Shown piece by piece: positions 1 through 12,693 of a stretch of DNA of 64,000 bases. Each line of letters opens with the position of its first letter. Position 1 is the stretch's first letter. The translations under genes were made by a program, and so were the position numbers. The notes under the pieces are model-generated. The model saw nothing but the letters and a program-made list of their open reading frames with translations. It made no database searches and was not told the origin of the DNA. Origin of the DNA: Rhizophagus irregularis (Eukaryota; Glomeromycota; Glomeromycetes; Glomerales; Glomeraceae); assembly GCF_026210795.1 (NCBI RefSeq), contig NC_089458.1, forward strand, positions 186,001 to 250,000. The letters are read 5' to 3'.

Positions 1-689
1 GGGTATTATGCAAATTTGACTGGTTTGCCGATTATTTGCAGATTATTACCAAATTATTTAACCAAATTTTTTAGTGATCCAATTTTTTTAAGGTTTTTTT
101 ATAACTAAATTTTCTAGATCATAATTTGTTCTTTAGATAGATATCAAATATTTCCTTAAACTTGTGTAATTTGTTAGTAATCTCAGTAATATGTTTTAAA
201 TTATGACAAATAATTCTATTTAAAATCCTTATTTTTCAAACAAATTTACAAAATATCAATTGATTTTTATTAAAATTTCATATAATTTTTAAAGTAAGTA
301 TAGGGAACAACTTTACTTATACCATAAAAGATGGGTTAGAAGTTGTATAAGGTGTGACTATATGGAAGTATACTCATCAGATGTAAGTGATTTACTAGTC
401 AATATTTGGAATATTTTAACCCGTATTTTTTATAAGGTGAAAAATATAGCCTTTTACCAAAGCTTTAAAATTACTAAGATTTCTAATACATGTTTTATAT
501 ATGTGAAATATATCACAATAACTTTATTAATAAACATATAATATTTACATCCATTTAAATTAAAATTATTTTGGTATTATCATCAACAGCATAAAATTTA
601 ATAAAAGAAGCACCATAAATTACATTCACTATCATAAATCAATTTTAATTCAAAAGTATGGAAAATGCATAATTAAACTAATAAAATTT
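1..689. other. AT-rich sequence downstream of the UBP2-like gene
   Basis: No open frame of useful length and no recognisable RNA gene. The only notable string is a TGTGACTATA motif near 355, which also occurs at the ends of the element at 62058-63020, so a transposon relic may lie here. The last part must contain the 3' untranslated region of the minus-strand gene that ends at 690. Confidence 0.5.
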
Positions 690-3600
690 TCAATTAGTCT
701 GTCGGCATACTGTTTCTACTAATTCTTTGGCTTCTGAAATAAATAACAAATAGTAAATACTTTCTAAACATACATTCTACGTTTTTTTTTTTAAAAAAAA
801 AATAAAATTATAAAATACCTTGTGCTCGAACATAAACCATACAATAGGGATTTGCTGAAGAACCTGTGGTATCAGCAAAGACCTCATGATCTACTACCTT
901 TCATAAAAAATTATCAAAATAATTTTACAATTAAACACCAGTATTATTTGTTTAAATTAGTAAATTTAAATACCTCTGTTATATATGAATCATTGAACTT
1001 TAACCATCGATCCTTTTCAAAATCAAATATGTATATCCAATAATGGCCAAAGTTTGCTTGACCTAACAAATATAATTTATATTAATATATCAATGTAAAC
1101 TAATAGTCAAACCTACAACTTACCACTATGTATGAAAACAGCATGTAAGCGATATGCGCATTCCTGTAAATCTTGATAATGTTGGCTTAATTGAGACTTT
1201 AATTGTGATATTTTGTTATGATATTCTATAATGTAATTCAAAACATATTTTAACGTCGAATTAACCAATGCATTACATGCAAACATCTTATACATCACTT
1301 AATTGTAACCTGCCTTCAGATTCTTCTTTAACAAGATTACTTTCTTGTTCCACAGCAACCAATGAATTCTCGTCTATTATGTCATTTTTCATTTCATCAT
1401 GAATGAAATCGGCAGTCAATTTAAGTAAATCGACCTTAGATAACCTGGTTGTCTTTTTCATGTATGAAAAGCAAACTATTAGAATCTCTATTATATCTAT
1501 CTGAATATAATTTGGCTCTTTTACCTTATCCTGCTCATAGTCATTAAGTTCCGCTTGCAGTCTATCGATATCCTGTTTCCAATTATGAGCTTCTTGTCGT
1601 CTTTGTTTTAACAGTTCATAATTCTTATCTAAGTATCTATCAAGATAAATAACCTTGTCAAACCGAAGAAATGCATTTGATTTATAAATATTGGACGTGG
1701 ATCGATCAAATTGCACACGCTATAATCAAGGTTAACCAATATGCAATTGGTAAAATTGGTAATGAAAATAAAAGCATTTCTTTCTGTATTGCATTATGAT
1801 CTACAAAATTACCTCACCTGAACATGGATTTGTAATATAGGAGGTATTTTAGTAATAGTAACTTCTCTTATCACTTGAGTGCCATCATAATCAACCTGAG
1901 TGAATTGTATTTAAAATTAAAATCTAATGGCAGGAAGTACCAATAACAAATGATAACGCATAATTAATTCACCAGTGACGCATCAAAATAAACATCCAGT
2001 CCATCATAAAGATCACGTCCATCAGCGGCAACTACAATGTTCAAATTTAAATTAAGGTAAAGAATAAATAAAGAAAGAAAAATATGTTTAATTATTTAAT
2101 TAAAAAAGGATATCAGGTGGTTGAATGATTCTTCTTTTGTCAATAGTTCACCACTATTTTGTTTTTTGTGGAGAATTTGTCTTGTTTGGCCATAAAATAA
2201 ACTAATAAGATTGAAAACCCAATTGAGCATGTAAAATTTTATATAACAAATAATATAAAATAAAATCGTTACCTCTTGATAATATTTTGTTCATCGCCAT
2301 TTTCATCAGTCATAGGAAGCGATTTCAATGCAGCTTCGAGTTGAAACATCACATTGTCCATACATTCTACAAACATTCATCAGAAAGAATCTTAGTCTAA
2401 TAGTTTACCAAACAAATTATATGGACTAATAACTTAAATACCGGTAACATCTTGCTGTCTCCCAAGCAGCATTTCTGAGGCCGCTCTAAGTTTATCTTCT
2501 TTGGAGGTGTTATAAAAATCAGATGACAATTCTGGCCCAGTATTTTCTTTTTCCTTTCCCTTTAAAGAATGCGATGTATTTGATTCATTATAAAAATGGT
2601 CGGGGACAATTCTATCGTCTACTGAAAGTGCTGTGCCTTCTATTTCTACAGTTACTTCTTCAGATACTGTATAAATATCTGAATTACCATTATCTACGGT
2701 CTTGGATGATGACGGACCTGGACTTGAATCATCAATAGCCATCTTGTTGTCATCCATAGGAGATTTTGACGTATCTTTGTATTCATCATCATCATTTTTG
2801 GCATTGACAAGAGCCAAATATGCTAAATCTATATCTGGAGAGATAGATCTCTGTGTTGTATGTATTAAATTTACAAATAGTCCTCGCAAAAGATTAACAA
2901 CTATAATTAATCAAAAAAAAGAAAAAAAAGATATAAATAATCAAAAATATATTAAAATATAATATAGTATATTTAAAACAAATGAAATTATAATGTACAT
3001 TGTTTTGCTCTTTTAACCTCGGATTTTGACACCTTTCTATGACCAATAGTTATAGATTGCCAGTCTAATTCATAGCCATTAGAACCCGATGAATCAGTGG
3101 CTAAAACAGCTGTACGTAATTGTCGTATTGTAAAATAATACTAAAATCGAAAAAAAATAATATAAATATATCTAGTATATCTACACAACTACGAACAATA
3201 GATCTTAATCAATAAAAACCTGTAACAAAGAGTTGAGATAACATGTATTCCCAATGTTGTCTAACCCCACTGGCCTAATAACATATTACATGATTTAATC
3301 GCTATTTGTGTGTTTAAAATCAAAATCGAAAATTATCACTTACATTTCCAAAAGATAATCAGGCATTTCTAAAATAAAATTTATTCATAATTATTATTAA
3401 TAATAATTTCCAAAGCAAATTTATATAATAATATGAATATTCTCACCGTTTACTGGCCCTTCATTAACAGAACGTAATATTTTTGTACTATTTCTAGCTT
3501 TTCCAATAATATTCAAAGCCTCTCGGTATTTTGCTCTTGAAGAAGGATTATCAGTATTCTAGAGAGACGTTATATTAATTTCAAAGTAAAATAAAAAAGA

Positions 3601-5243
3601 GAAATAGTACAAATGAATATAAGAAATAAGTAATTACTAATACGCTATAAGTATCGATTAGAAATTCGTCGGAAACAGTGGAACCATCAACATCTCCAAC
3701 GTTTAAACATTTATAAGCTTCTTTGATATCCTCTTCATGAAATCTACCTATAAACATAAACAATTCGTAAAATGATAAATTATTAAGAACACAACCCGAA
3801 TGATATTAAAGTAGAAAATTATTTACCTTTAGATTTTTCTACGGCGACTAGCTCTTCTAGAGCTTCGCTTTTCCTTTCTTTTGACATTTCATATATAGCC
3901 TGCAAGTATTCTGGAGCTTTTTCTGGAACCTCTTGCACTCCTAAATTATATGCCCATATTAAAGTTTGATCATCCATATCAGGAACACATCCTAAGATAA
4001 AGCAGCTAGAGTGTAATGAATATCCAGATTCTGGGTCAAAATTCGAACAATCGGCGAAAAGAGCTTTATCTTTAGCATATCCATATGTAAAAATTTTCTT
4101 AATTAAAGAAATGGCGCTAAAGGAATTATTCATAATATTTTCAAAAAAAAATCCAATGTTATTTACATGACGTTCCAAGGACATTATTCAACTTTTCATA
4201 CGGTTTTTTTGCAGAGTATTTCGAATACTTATCTATAGAACAAAATGTATCAATACTACACTAACACATTACTAATATATATTATACATACAGTATATAT
4301 ATATTTCAATGATTAATAAATATCTCATGATAAATAACAAGTCACTCACTCAACTTATAAGATATCATTAATAACTCTTCCCTTGTTAATTTAATGTTCC
4401 GCTTCTCATCATCAGACAAAGGAAAATCGGGTGGATTGAGACTGTCGTCTATTAATTTGAACCCAAGCTTTTCAAATAAAGCCTGGCTAGAGTAAAATTG
4501 TTTGTCAGAGGGCCGTAATTACTAAATCCTTATCAAACATATAAAGGATAAAGAGATGTACCAACCTCACTTTATCCATCTCAAAATTATTACAGTTGAA
4601 TTCTAGAGTTTGTAAATCTTCATCAATTATATTACTAAGTATTTTTATCATACTTTCAATGGTATCGATTAAATTTGTTTTATATTCAAATTCAGCATGT
4701 TTTATAGCATTCGCGTACGAATGTTTCCTTAATTTACCCAAATCATTAAATAACCTCAAGTCGATAAAAGGTTCTTTAATTTCGATATTCACAGCAAGAT
4801 TACACACACAACATTTAGCCGATATAGATGTTTTTGTCGTAGTTGTCGTATGAAGGTGATGTAAAGTATTTTCAAACCCGCAATTTGATTGTTCCATTAT
4901 CGCATTCGGAGTGGTTGTTAAAAAAAACCAATAGTGACATTCTTGACACAAAAATACAGTTTCAACGTCGTTATCGAATTCTATAGATAAATAAAACTCG
5001 TGTTGGTGATCCTCTCCAGGATTATAACGTATCAAATCATGAAGCCAAGCAGGAGGCGTTTTTCCAAGTGCTGAAAATTCCATATGTTCGCTTGTATCCA
5101 TATTATTAGGACGGGGTGGTAATGGAGGTGGATCTTTTAAAATGTTAGTGTACATTTTGAAAGTTATTATATACACAAAATTATTTAACATAAAGGAATC
5201 AAATAATAAATAAATTAGTCATATTAAACTTACTTTGTGACAT
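690..5243 (-). CDS. UBP2: UBP2-like ubiquitin carboxyl-terminal hydrolase (USP/C19 peptidase), about 20 exons
   Basis: Cysteine protease that removes ubiquitin from proteins. Reading the minus strand exon by exon gives a continuous protein. The start is a short exon (ATG at 5243-5241, GTAAGT donor) that joins in frame to a Pro-rich segment at 5133; an alternative start lies at 5191. A helical N-terminal region follows, with the fungal Ubp2 signature [18 protein letters not shown] near 3930-3985. The catalytic Cys box [16 protein letters not shown] has its Cys codon at 3241-3243. Next come [15 protein letters not shown] near 2840-2885, [19 protein letters not shown] across an intron near 2440, the [15 protein letters not shown] segment near 2000, and the His box [10 protein letters not shown] (His codon 1043-1045) followed by [10 protein letters not shown]. 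The last exon is 733-690 and ends ETVCRQTN. The junction near 4570 is uncertain. All catalytic residues are present, so the gene looks functional. Confidence 0.9.
2039..2113 (-). other. U12-type AT-AC intron inside the UBP2-like gene
   Basis: On the minus strand the exon ending CACCTG is followed directly by ATATCCTTT, the perfect U12-type 5' splice-site consensus, and no usable GT donor lies near. The intron ends in AC at 2039. TACCTTAAT, matching the U12 branch-site consensus at 8 of 9 positions, lies with its branch A 13 nt before that AC. Splicing there joins FNHL to [13 protein letters not shown] in frame, as expected for the USP family. Length is 75 nt. A conventional GT-AG alternative would break the frame or the conserved motif. 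Confidence 0.85.
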
Positions 5244-5558
5244 GGCCGGTATTTTCAGAAATTTGATCGTGTTTTTCTAGAGCAAGATAAAATTCAATGT
5301 TAACCACTAGTGTATACGTACTGTCATGTGTTTCTGTTCATTTTAACTTCGGACCAGATATGTTTTTACATACATAATTTATGCGGAGTTTTGGCAGAAT
5401 GTCTCAGTTATTCGAAGAACTCACGCGGTTAATATATTGCTTAGAAGTTTAATCAACATTTATTTATCTTCAGATTTAAAATTTTTGCGTTCACGTGCAC
5501 TTTAGTACTTAATTATTGATTGGTTTGATCAAAGTTTTGAGCGAATATTTCCCAAAAA
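5244..5558. promoter_or_regulatory. Bidirectional promoter between UBP2-like and PPX1-like genes
   Basis: 315 bp separate the two divergent start codons. A palindromic CACGTG box lies at 5494-5499, about 60 bp before the PPX1-like ATG. CACGTG is the core site of bHLH regulators such as yeast Pho4, which drives phosphate-starvation genes; a link to polyphosphate turnover is inference, because the motif is short and several other CACGTG copies occur in repeats of this window. Confidence 0.5.
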
Positions 5559-6849
5559 ATGTTTGAATTTGTTAAAAAATTTTCATTATTAATTAATAAG
5601 TTAAATAATGAAGTTATAGTCACTCAACAAAGGAAGAAACTTTATTTTGTGCTTGGAAATGAATCTGCTGGTTAGTCAAATTTCCATGAATAAATTAATT
5701 TTATTTTTTAAATTAAAATTTCATTCCGATTATCTTCATACATGTACAGATTTGGATTCGATTATATCGTCGATAGCATATGCATGTCTAAGTCAACAAT
5801 TAATTTCTCCTGATGAATTGAACTCGTTATCTACTTCATCCTTCCTTATATATTTTCCAATCATTCAAATTCCAAAATCAGATTTTTCATTACGTCCAGA
5901 ATGTTCTTACGTATTTAGCGAATGTGAGTTTACTGAATCTGACATATCTCAACTACTTTTCTTAGATGATATATTACCTCACTTGGACAAATTATCTTCC
6001 AATTATGATGTAAACCTGATTTTAGTGGACCATAATAAATTAATTTCTCCTTGGAGTGAGAAATTTAATGATAAAATAGACACAATCTTGGATCATCATC
6101 AAGACGAAAGATTATATCTCAACATCAAGTGTCGTCAAATTGAATTTGTCGGATCTGCTACTTCGCTAGTTGTATTACATTTTAAAGACGTTTGGAAGAA
6201 AAAAATTTCCCGAGATGATTTTAGATTAGCCAAACTGTTATTAGCTCCAATTTTAGTAGACACTATATTATTAGACGTGTCAAAAGAAAGAACATCAAAC
6301 AAAGATAAAGAGGCAGTTCAATTTTTATTAGATATTTTAAACATACCTAAGTCTGATCAAGATTTCTATACAAGTAATTACTTTAATGCAATTCAATCTG
6401 CTAAATTCAATATTTCTCATTTGTCAAATATTGACCTGCTGCGTAAAGATTATAAGGAGTGGAATTTAAATAATTTTAATATTGGTATAAGTAGTGTAAA
6501 TTGGTCTTTAGAGGGTTGGATTCAACGTGAAGATGACAATATTGATAAACTAATTGATTCATTTAAATATTTTAAAGACGAAAAAAAATTGGATATATTT
6601 ATTATCATGTTGGCATATAACCATAAAAATAAAGGATTTCAACGGGAATTTGTTTTTCTTTCTAACAAAAACAAATTCATTTATGAAGAATTTCTTCAAC
6701 AATTAGAAGTTAAACTCTCATTGAAACCTTTATTTTCAAATATGGATTACATCCGATTTTATCACCAAGAACGTATAAATTATTCAAGAAAGCAAATTTA
6801 TATATCAATAAAAGATTTACTTCAACAATATCCCATTAATAAAATTTAA
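5559..6849 (+). CDS. PPX1: Exopolyphosphatase, PPX1-like (DHH/DHHA2 phosphoesterase)
   Basis: Predicted to release phosphate from the ends of inorganic polyphosphate, usually in the cytosol. Two exons, 5559-5670 and 5750-6849, joined by a 79-nt GT-AG intron, give a 403-residue protein, close to the length of yeast Ppx1. The intron splits the first metal-binding motif, which is restored as LGNESADLDSIISSIAYA. Further motifs are ILVDHNKL, the DHH motif in TILDHHQDERL, GSATSLV, and APILVDTILLD; a DHHA2-type C-terminal half follows. The upstream ATG is preferred to the one at 5647, because the latter begins inside the exon/intron junction and lacks the first motif. No frameshift or missing metal ligand seen. 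The nearest relatives include other DHH-DHHA2 enzymes such as prune-type phosphatases. Confidence 0.9.
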
Positions 6850-8529
6850 ATAAGATGTATTTCTTTACTATATTTTAATTATTAATAAATCATTCAAATA
6901 ATAATAATTATTTCATTGAGTTGTAATTATATCAATATTGATTATAGAGAAATAATTTTACCACCATTTGATTCATCTTGATAAGAAGAATCTAATATAT
7001 AAATTTTATTATGATTTAATCATTAGATCAATTTCTGAAATTGTTTTTTGAGCTATAGTTATAACCCTAATACTCTATCAATATCAATTGTAGAAAGATA
7101 TTTTACTAGCATAGCGGACATCTTTACTTTATCACAATTTTGTCGATCATTTGTCAATCATTTATTCAATTTTATCACTTCATTATAATTACTTCAGTTG
7201 AAAATCCTACATAATAATAATTTTACAGACAATTTAACATTCATTTAAATTTACTGCATATTAAATTACCAAAAAAAATTCTTTAAACAGTTAATAAAAT
7301 TTTACAAATTTTGACTATATGTGTATTTTAATAATATTCATAAACATTTGCTTAATAATAACTTTTTGATTACCTAAAATTCTACATGATTATTTTGGCT
7401 ATTGATTCTTGAATACCTAAATAATATATTTTGAAAATTTCAAGTTTCGCCCATAAATCTGTGGCTTCGCCCAAAGCTCCAAAGTCAAATTAGCAGATGA
7501 TCGGCAAATATAGGCAAATATCAAATTATTGAGAATTTCGGTTTAAAGTTAACTTTGACAATATAATTTTTTTTATTTTTCATAAATTATACTACTAATA
7601 AAAAGACATTAGTATTGTTTGGCTAAGCATTTTATGGCTTTAACCATAGCTTCAAAATTAATGTGATATGATATATTATATGATTGATGAATGATCAGCA
7701 AAGTGATAAAAGCATGTCCGCTATGCTTATTTTACTACTATTTGATTTGTTTATTGAAATGAATCTAATGATATAATCTAATTACTAATTATTTATAATT
7801 TTGCATTGAAGTTTGCTATTTACCATCTGGTAGTCAGCATCGGTATCACGTGATCATATATATCATGTGACTTCACAATTTCTTAATGCACGAAATGAAA
7901 TTTTTATTACAGTAACACCACTATGTTGGCATTTTATATAAGTTGCATTCTTCTATATGCATTCCATAGCTTGGTCCTAAGCTCAGGACTTAGAGCTAAG
8001 TGCACTTCCTCTATGTTCTGCATTTGCAAGCAAATTTGAGTCCCGGGTATATTAGAATACCTTCTATAAATGATTACATCACTGGACTGCATTCACGCAC
8101 TTAATGCAAATGACCAATTTTCATCGATAACGGTTATTTTTAAATTAATTTAATTTATCAATTTAGAAGTGAAATCATGGAGAACTATATAACAGTAAAC
8201 TTTTATTTTGTAGTTACAAGCAATTACATTTGACTATAAAATTTATTAGTACTAACTACTATAACATCATCAATTAAATTATAAATAAATTGGAATAAAT
8301 TACAAGCGTGTGAACATCTTACTTGATCAATTATCCTAAATTAGTATAGCAAGAAGATTTTTTTTTAAGGAGACAGATAGTAGAAAAGATTGAAAAATTT
8401 TTTAGGGCCAAAAAAAATAGTTTAATACAACAAACTGACATTAACACATATTTTCACTAAATTTTCGCAAAATATGTTGTTTTATTTGGATTTGAGTTTA
8501 ATAAAAAAATTTAAACCTGGCAATACTAA
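6850..8529. other. Gene-free AT-rich stretch with transposon relics
   Basis: No supported gene. A segment at about 6930-7045 (ATTTTACCACCATTTGATTC and flanks) is related to the tandem unit inside the element at 62058-63020, so it is a decayed copy of that family. A CACGTG and a CATGTG lie around 7848-7870. The rest is low-complexity sequence. Confidence 0.5.
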
Positions 8530-9245
8530 CATTCCAATTCTTTTTTTTTTATTGTAGGAACCCTCAAGACACTTCAGAACTAATGAAATGTCTCAGAAGG
8601 TAAATAAAAAAGGGCATAATTTTTTTAAATTAGGAATATTAGTAGACATTACTAATGTTCAATTTTCAAATTTTTTTTTAGGAATGATTTCGGACTTTGA
8701 TATGAATTTTGGATCGATAAGTTTCAAAAATTTACTTAAACTTTCAAAACTTTTAATATTTTTTTTTAAAAAATAATAATTTTATTTTATTTCTTTATTT
8801 TTTAGGTACATCGGCTCTGATCTTTAAACTTGGACTTTAGATCGGTAATGATAAGTTTTGAAAAGCAATTAAAAGCTTCAAAACTTTTTTTTAAAAAAAA
8901 AGATTTTAACTTTTTTTTTCTTTATTTTTTAGGTACTACCGGTTTCCTTAGATTTGGATCAGTAATGGTAAATTTCGAAAAGTTTCAGTTTGAAACTTTT
9001 TTTAATATTTAAAAAAAATATTTAATTTTTTTTCTGTTTTTTTTAAGTACTATCAGCTATTGGTTCTGATCTTTAGAATTGGATCGGTAATGGTAAGTTT
9101 TGAAAAGTTTTGTTTTGGAATTTTTTTTTTAATTAAAAAAATATTTATTCTTTTTTCTGTTTTTTTTAAGTACCATTGTCTCTGATCTTAGACTTGGATT
9201 TGGATCAGTGAGTTTTGAAAAGTTTCATTTTAAAACTTTTTTTAC
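8530..9245 (+). repeat. Array A: about 120-bp tandem units resembling small exons with splice sites
   Basis: Six diverged units with acceptor-like TTTTTTAG or TTTTTTAAG ends near 8566, 8682, 8805, 8932, 9048 and 9168. Each is a long T-run ending in AG, then a non-repetitive stretch of about 30-45 nt, then a donor-like GTAA or GTGA, then an A/T spacer. In the first unit the inner segment (CTCAAGACACTTCAGAACTA and flanks) is flanked by TTGTAG and GTAAAT. No long reading frame runs through the array. The first unit is homologous to the minus strand of 20950-21250. Confidence 0.7.
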
Positions 9246-10440
9246 TGGATTCTAGAAAAGTTTTGAAAGTATAAAAATATAATAATATTAGTATTATAAT
9301 TTATATATGGAATTATTAAATAATGTACTGATTTTTGTAATTTAATATTTTAATATAAATTCTAAATAATTTTAAATAAAAATGCATTGTTATAAATTAA
9401 TCGAAAAAGTAATCAATCAGTACACTGACATTTAATCAAAAAGTTATCAATCAGTATACTAATATGCCAAATAGTAAATATCTTATTGGTAACTATTAAT
9501 ACCCGATTGCTTTTTATTGAATATTCTGATTGGTACCTGAATATCCTCCTTTTGTGCTATCTTTTGGCAGCAATCGGGTTTACCGATTGATGAAAATTTT
9601 TTAAAAAATAGAGACCAATCGGATGGAATTCGGTCACCTGATTAGTCCCTGATTTGACATGTATTGTTTGACTAGTGTTATCTATGACCTATCTAATGTC
9701 CAAAAATTATACAAAATAAAAGAAAAAAAAATTAAAAATTAAAAAACAATTTTTTTTTTAATAAAAAAAGAAGTTTCTTTAAAATTTTTAAATAAAATGA
9801 AACTTTAAAACTTATGTATCAAATTAAATAAAAAAAGTTTAAAAAAGATTATTATATATACATGTAATAATTTTTACCAACTTTGAAAATAATATTCAGA
9901 AAGTCATGTGTTGAAATTTCAGCTGAAACTTTACATAAACTGAATTTTGACTGAAATTTAACCAAAAGTCATATGACCGAAATTTTTGATTTTGACTAGT
10001 ATTTAGTTTCAATTTCACCAATAAAATAAGATTCCTGTCAATGTTAAAAAGGTTTTTTTTACATAAAAGTATATTTATATTTAAATATTACCTTAAAAGT
10101 AAACATTATCTTAATAATATCTAATAATTCAGAAAATTAAGTAATGCTATCTGAGATATAATCCATCAACACAATGCATTACATAAAAATTAAAATCTTT
10201 TTTTACATAAATGGATGTATGAGAAAATATTAAGTACTAATGAAAAAACAGAATGTTTACAGAACTGAATACTCACTTACTATATACTAAAATACTAAAT
10301 GTTTCAATATTTCTAATTTTTTTTTTATTAATTTCTCATACTTGTAGCATTAGTTATAATTTGAGGAGTCCAAGTTGTATTGCTATTAAAATTAAAAGTA
10401 TACTACAGTTTAATTAGCCAGATAGCTGAGAAAAAGGACA
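9246..10440. other. AT-rich repeat-derived sequence
   Basis: No gene seen. Around 9410-9660 there are many short inverted and direct copies of CAATCGGT / ACCGATTG-like motifs, also found around 22740-23130 next to arrays C and D. The remainder is low-complexity AT sequence. Confidence 0.5.
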
Positions 10441-11069
10441 AACTTTTAAACTACTTACACTTCAAGATTTTTTCTATCATTTTTTTATTATCATGATTGC
10501 ATGCATTTCCAACAACCTCTCCAAATTCTACAGGATGATCAGAGCTATTTACTTTAATTAATAATAATATATTGTAAACCAACCAATTACATATTTTTCT
10601 CCTAACAATCGCTTTAAATTTTTTTGTGCTTTTTGATCTGGATTCTTAATTTCACCTCTGGCTAGTCATAAAATTTTATATTAATATTTTAAAAATATCT
10701 TTTCAGAAGATAGGAAATAAAGATAATAAAATATGACTTACATCATCATATTAATAGTATTATTAATATCTAAAAAAATATCTTCTATAATACGATTAAT
10801 GATTCTGTTATGATATACAAATTCTGATAAGCTTTTATTATGAAGTAGATTAACTGGGAGTCTGAAATATAATAAACTATTTTCAAATATTAGGTTATAT
10901 CATTTAGATGTTACAGTTGGCCAAACACTCAAATAATAAGTTCATAGTAATTTACAAAACTTTGTATACTGATTGAATCTATTCATGCAGTTAATCTCAG
11001 CTAAAACTATAGGTTGTTGAATCTATACTTATCAGCAGAATTGAATTTTTGAATTATGACAGACATAAT

Positions 11070-12693
11070 TAGGGCTCTGATCAGTTCGATTCAGTACAGT
11101 TTTTGCCAAAACCGAAACTGAACCGAATTGATCGGTAATAGTATTGCTAATTACCGAAACTGATCAGTTTCGGTAATCATAAATACCGTTACCGACCAGT
11201 AATTACCGAAAACTGAACTGATTTACCGATTCATTATCAGTTCAGTTTTAAAAACGTTTTGCAACGTTTTTATTAAATTATCATAAAACTGTTACAAAAC
11301 GTTTTTTTAAATAAATTAATTGCTGATCCACATGGGTGCGGCTGTTCAATGTATCACACACTTGATTGGCCAATCTATATAATTACGGCAAATTTTTTTT
11401 TTTTATTCTTGGAAATGGAGACGGATAAGTGTCTCCAAAATTAATTTTTTTTTGTTTTTTTTATGTAAGAACATTTATTAATGTTCTTTTACTTCCTTTT
11501 TTTTATAGATTTTGGCCAGAACTTAGAAATGGAGACCAGTGAGTATTTTTAAAAGGAGAAAGCGAGTTTTTTTTGAGGGTTTCTTATGTAAGAACATTTA
11601 TTAACGTTCTTTTACTTTTTTCCTTTTTGTAGATTTCAACCTGGAAGCTTGAAAATGAGGATCAGTAAGTGTTTTTAAAGGGGAAAGCAGGAGAAGGTTT
11701 TTTGTTTTTCTTTATGTAAAAACATTTATTAACGTTCTTTTACTTTTTTTTTTGTAGATTTCGGCCTAGAGACCGGTGGTGAGTATTTTCAAAGAAGGGA
11801 AGCAGACTTTTTAATCTTTCTTTATGTAACAACATTTATTAACGTTCTTTTATTTCTATTTTTTTGTAGATTTCAGCCCGGAACTCAAATAGGGATCGGT
11901 GAGTATTTTTAAAAAAGGGAAATGGGGGTTTTTTTATTTTATTTATGCAAGAACGTTTATTAACGTTCTTTTACTACTTTTTTTTGTAGATTTTAACCCA
12001 GAATCAAATGAGAGAGGTGGCGAGTATTTTCAAAGGGGAGAAGCGATTTTTTAATTTTTCTTTATGTAAGAACGCTTATTAACGTTCTTTTATTTCTATT
12101 TTTTTTGTAGATTTCAATCCAGAACTCAAATAGGGACCGGTGAATATTTTCAAAGGGGAGAAGCGATTTTTTAATTTTTCTTTATGTAAGAACGTTTATT
12201 AACGTTCTTTTACTTTTTTTTGTAAGTCAAATCAAATTTTAATAAAATTTAATTTAATACTAATAAAAAATGGCTTTAATATATTAAAACCGTCATAAAC
12301 AAATTACACTATTTATCAAAATAAATTACGTTTATAAAAATAAATTGCCTGTCAAAATACATTCGCAACGTGAAAAGTTTGGCAAATCGGTTTGGTAAAT
12401 TTACCAAAATGATTAGTAAAATCTACCGAAACTGACTGGTAAAATCTTCTGAAATGATCGGTAAAATCTACCAAAATGATCAGTAAAATTTACCGAAACT
12501 GATACTGAAAGTATCAGTTCGGTAATTCAGTTTGGTAAATCGCAAAACCGATACCGAAACTGAAATTACCAAAACTGATCGGTAAATTTACTGAAAGGTT
12601 TGGTTCAGTAAATCAGAATACCAAAACCGTTCCAATACCAAAACTGATCAGTTCAGTTCAGTTTGGTAATTACTGAAACCGATCAGAGCTCTA
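11070..12693. mobile_element. hAT-like non-autonomous transposon 1 (1624 bp, 8-bp TSD)
   Basis: The left end TAGGGCTCTGATC and right end GATCAGAGCTCTA form inverted ends that fit the hAT terminal pattern. Both are flanked by the exact 8-bp duplication GACATAAT (11062-11069 and 12694-12701). Sub-terminal zones (11085-11240 and 12380-12690) are packed with short inverted copies of CCGAAACTGATCGGTAA-like motifs. The interior is exon-like array B. No transposase frame is present, so it would need a partner element for movement. Confidence 0.85.
11390..12235 (+). repeat. Array B: exon-like tandem units inside hAT-like element 1
   Basis: About seven units of 118-122 bp. Each has a T-run ending GTAG or ATAG (near 11508, 11631, 11757, 11871, 11989, 12110), about 30-35 nt beginning ATTTYGGCC or ATTTCAAYCC, then GTGAGTATTTT. 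It then has a palindrome of the form GAACGTTTATTAACGTTC and a new T-run. The acceptor and donor consensus is better conserved than the segment between them. Confidence 0.75.

Noticed and set aside
822..1043. Plus-strand open frame of 73 codons
   Set aside because: It is the antisense shadow of the last UBP2-like exons, which carry the catalytic His box on the minus strand.
2523..2962. Two overlapping plus-strand frames
   Set aside because: Antisense to the UBP2-like exon that encodes the conserved [16 protein letters not shown] segment.
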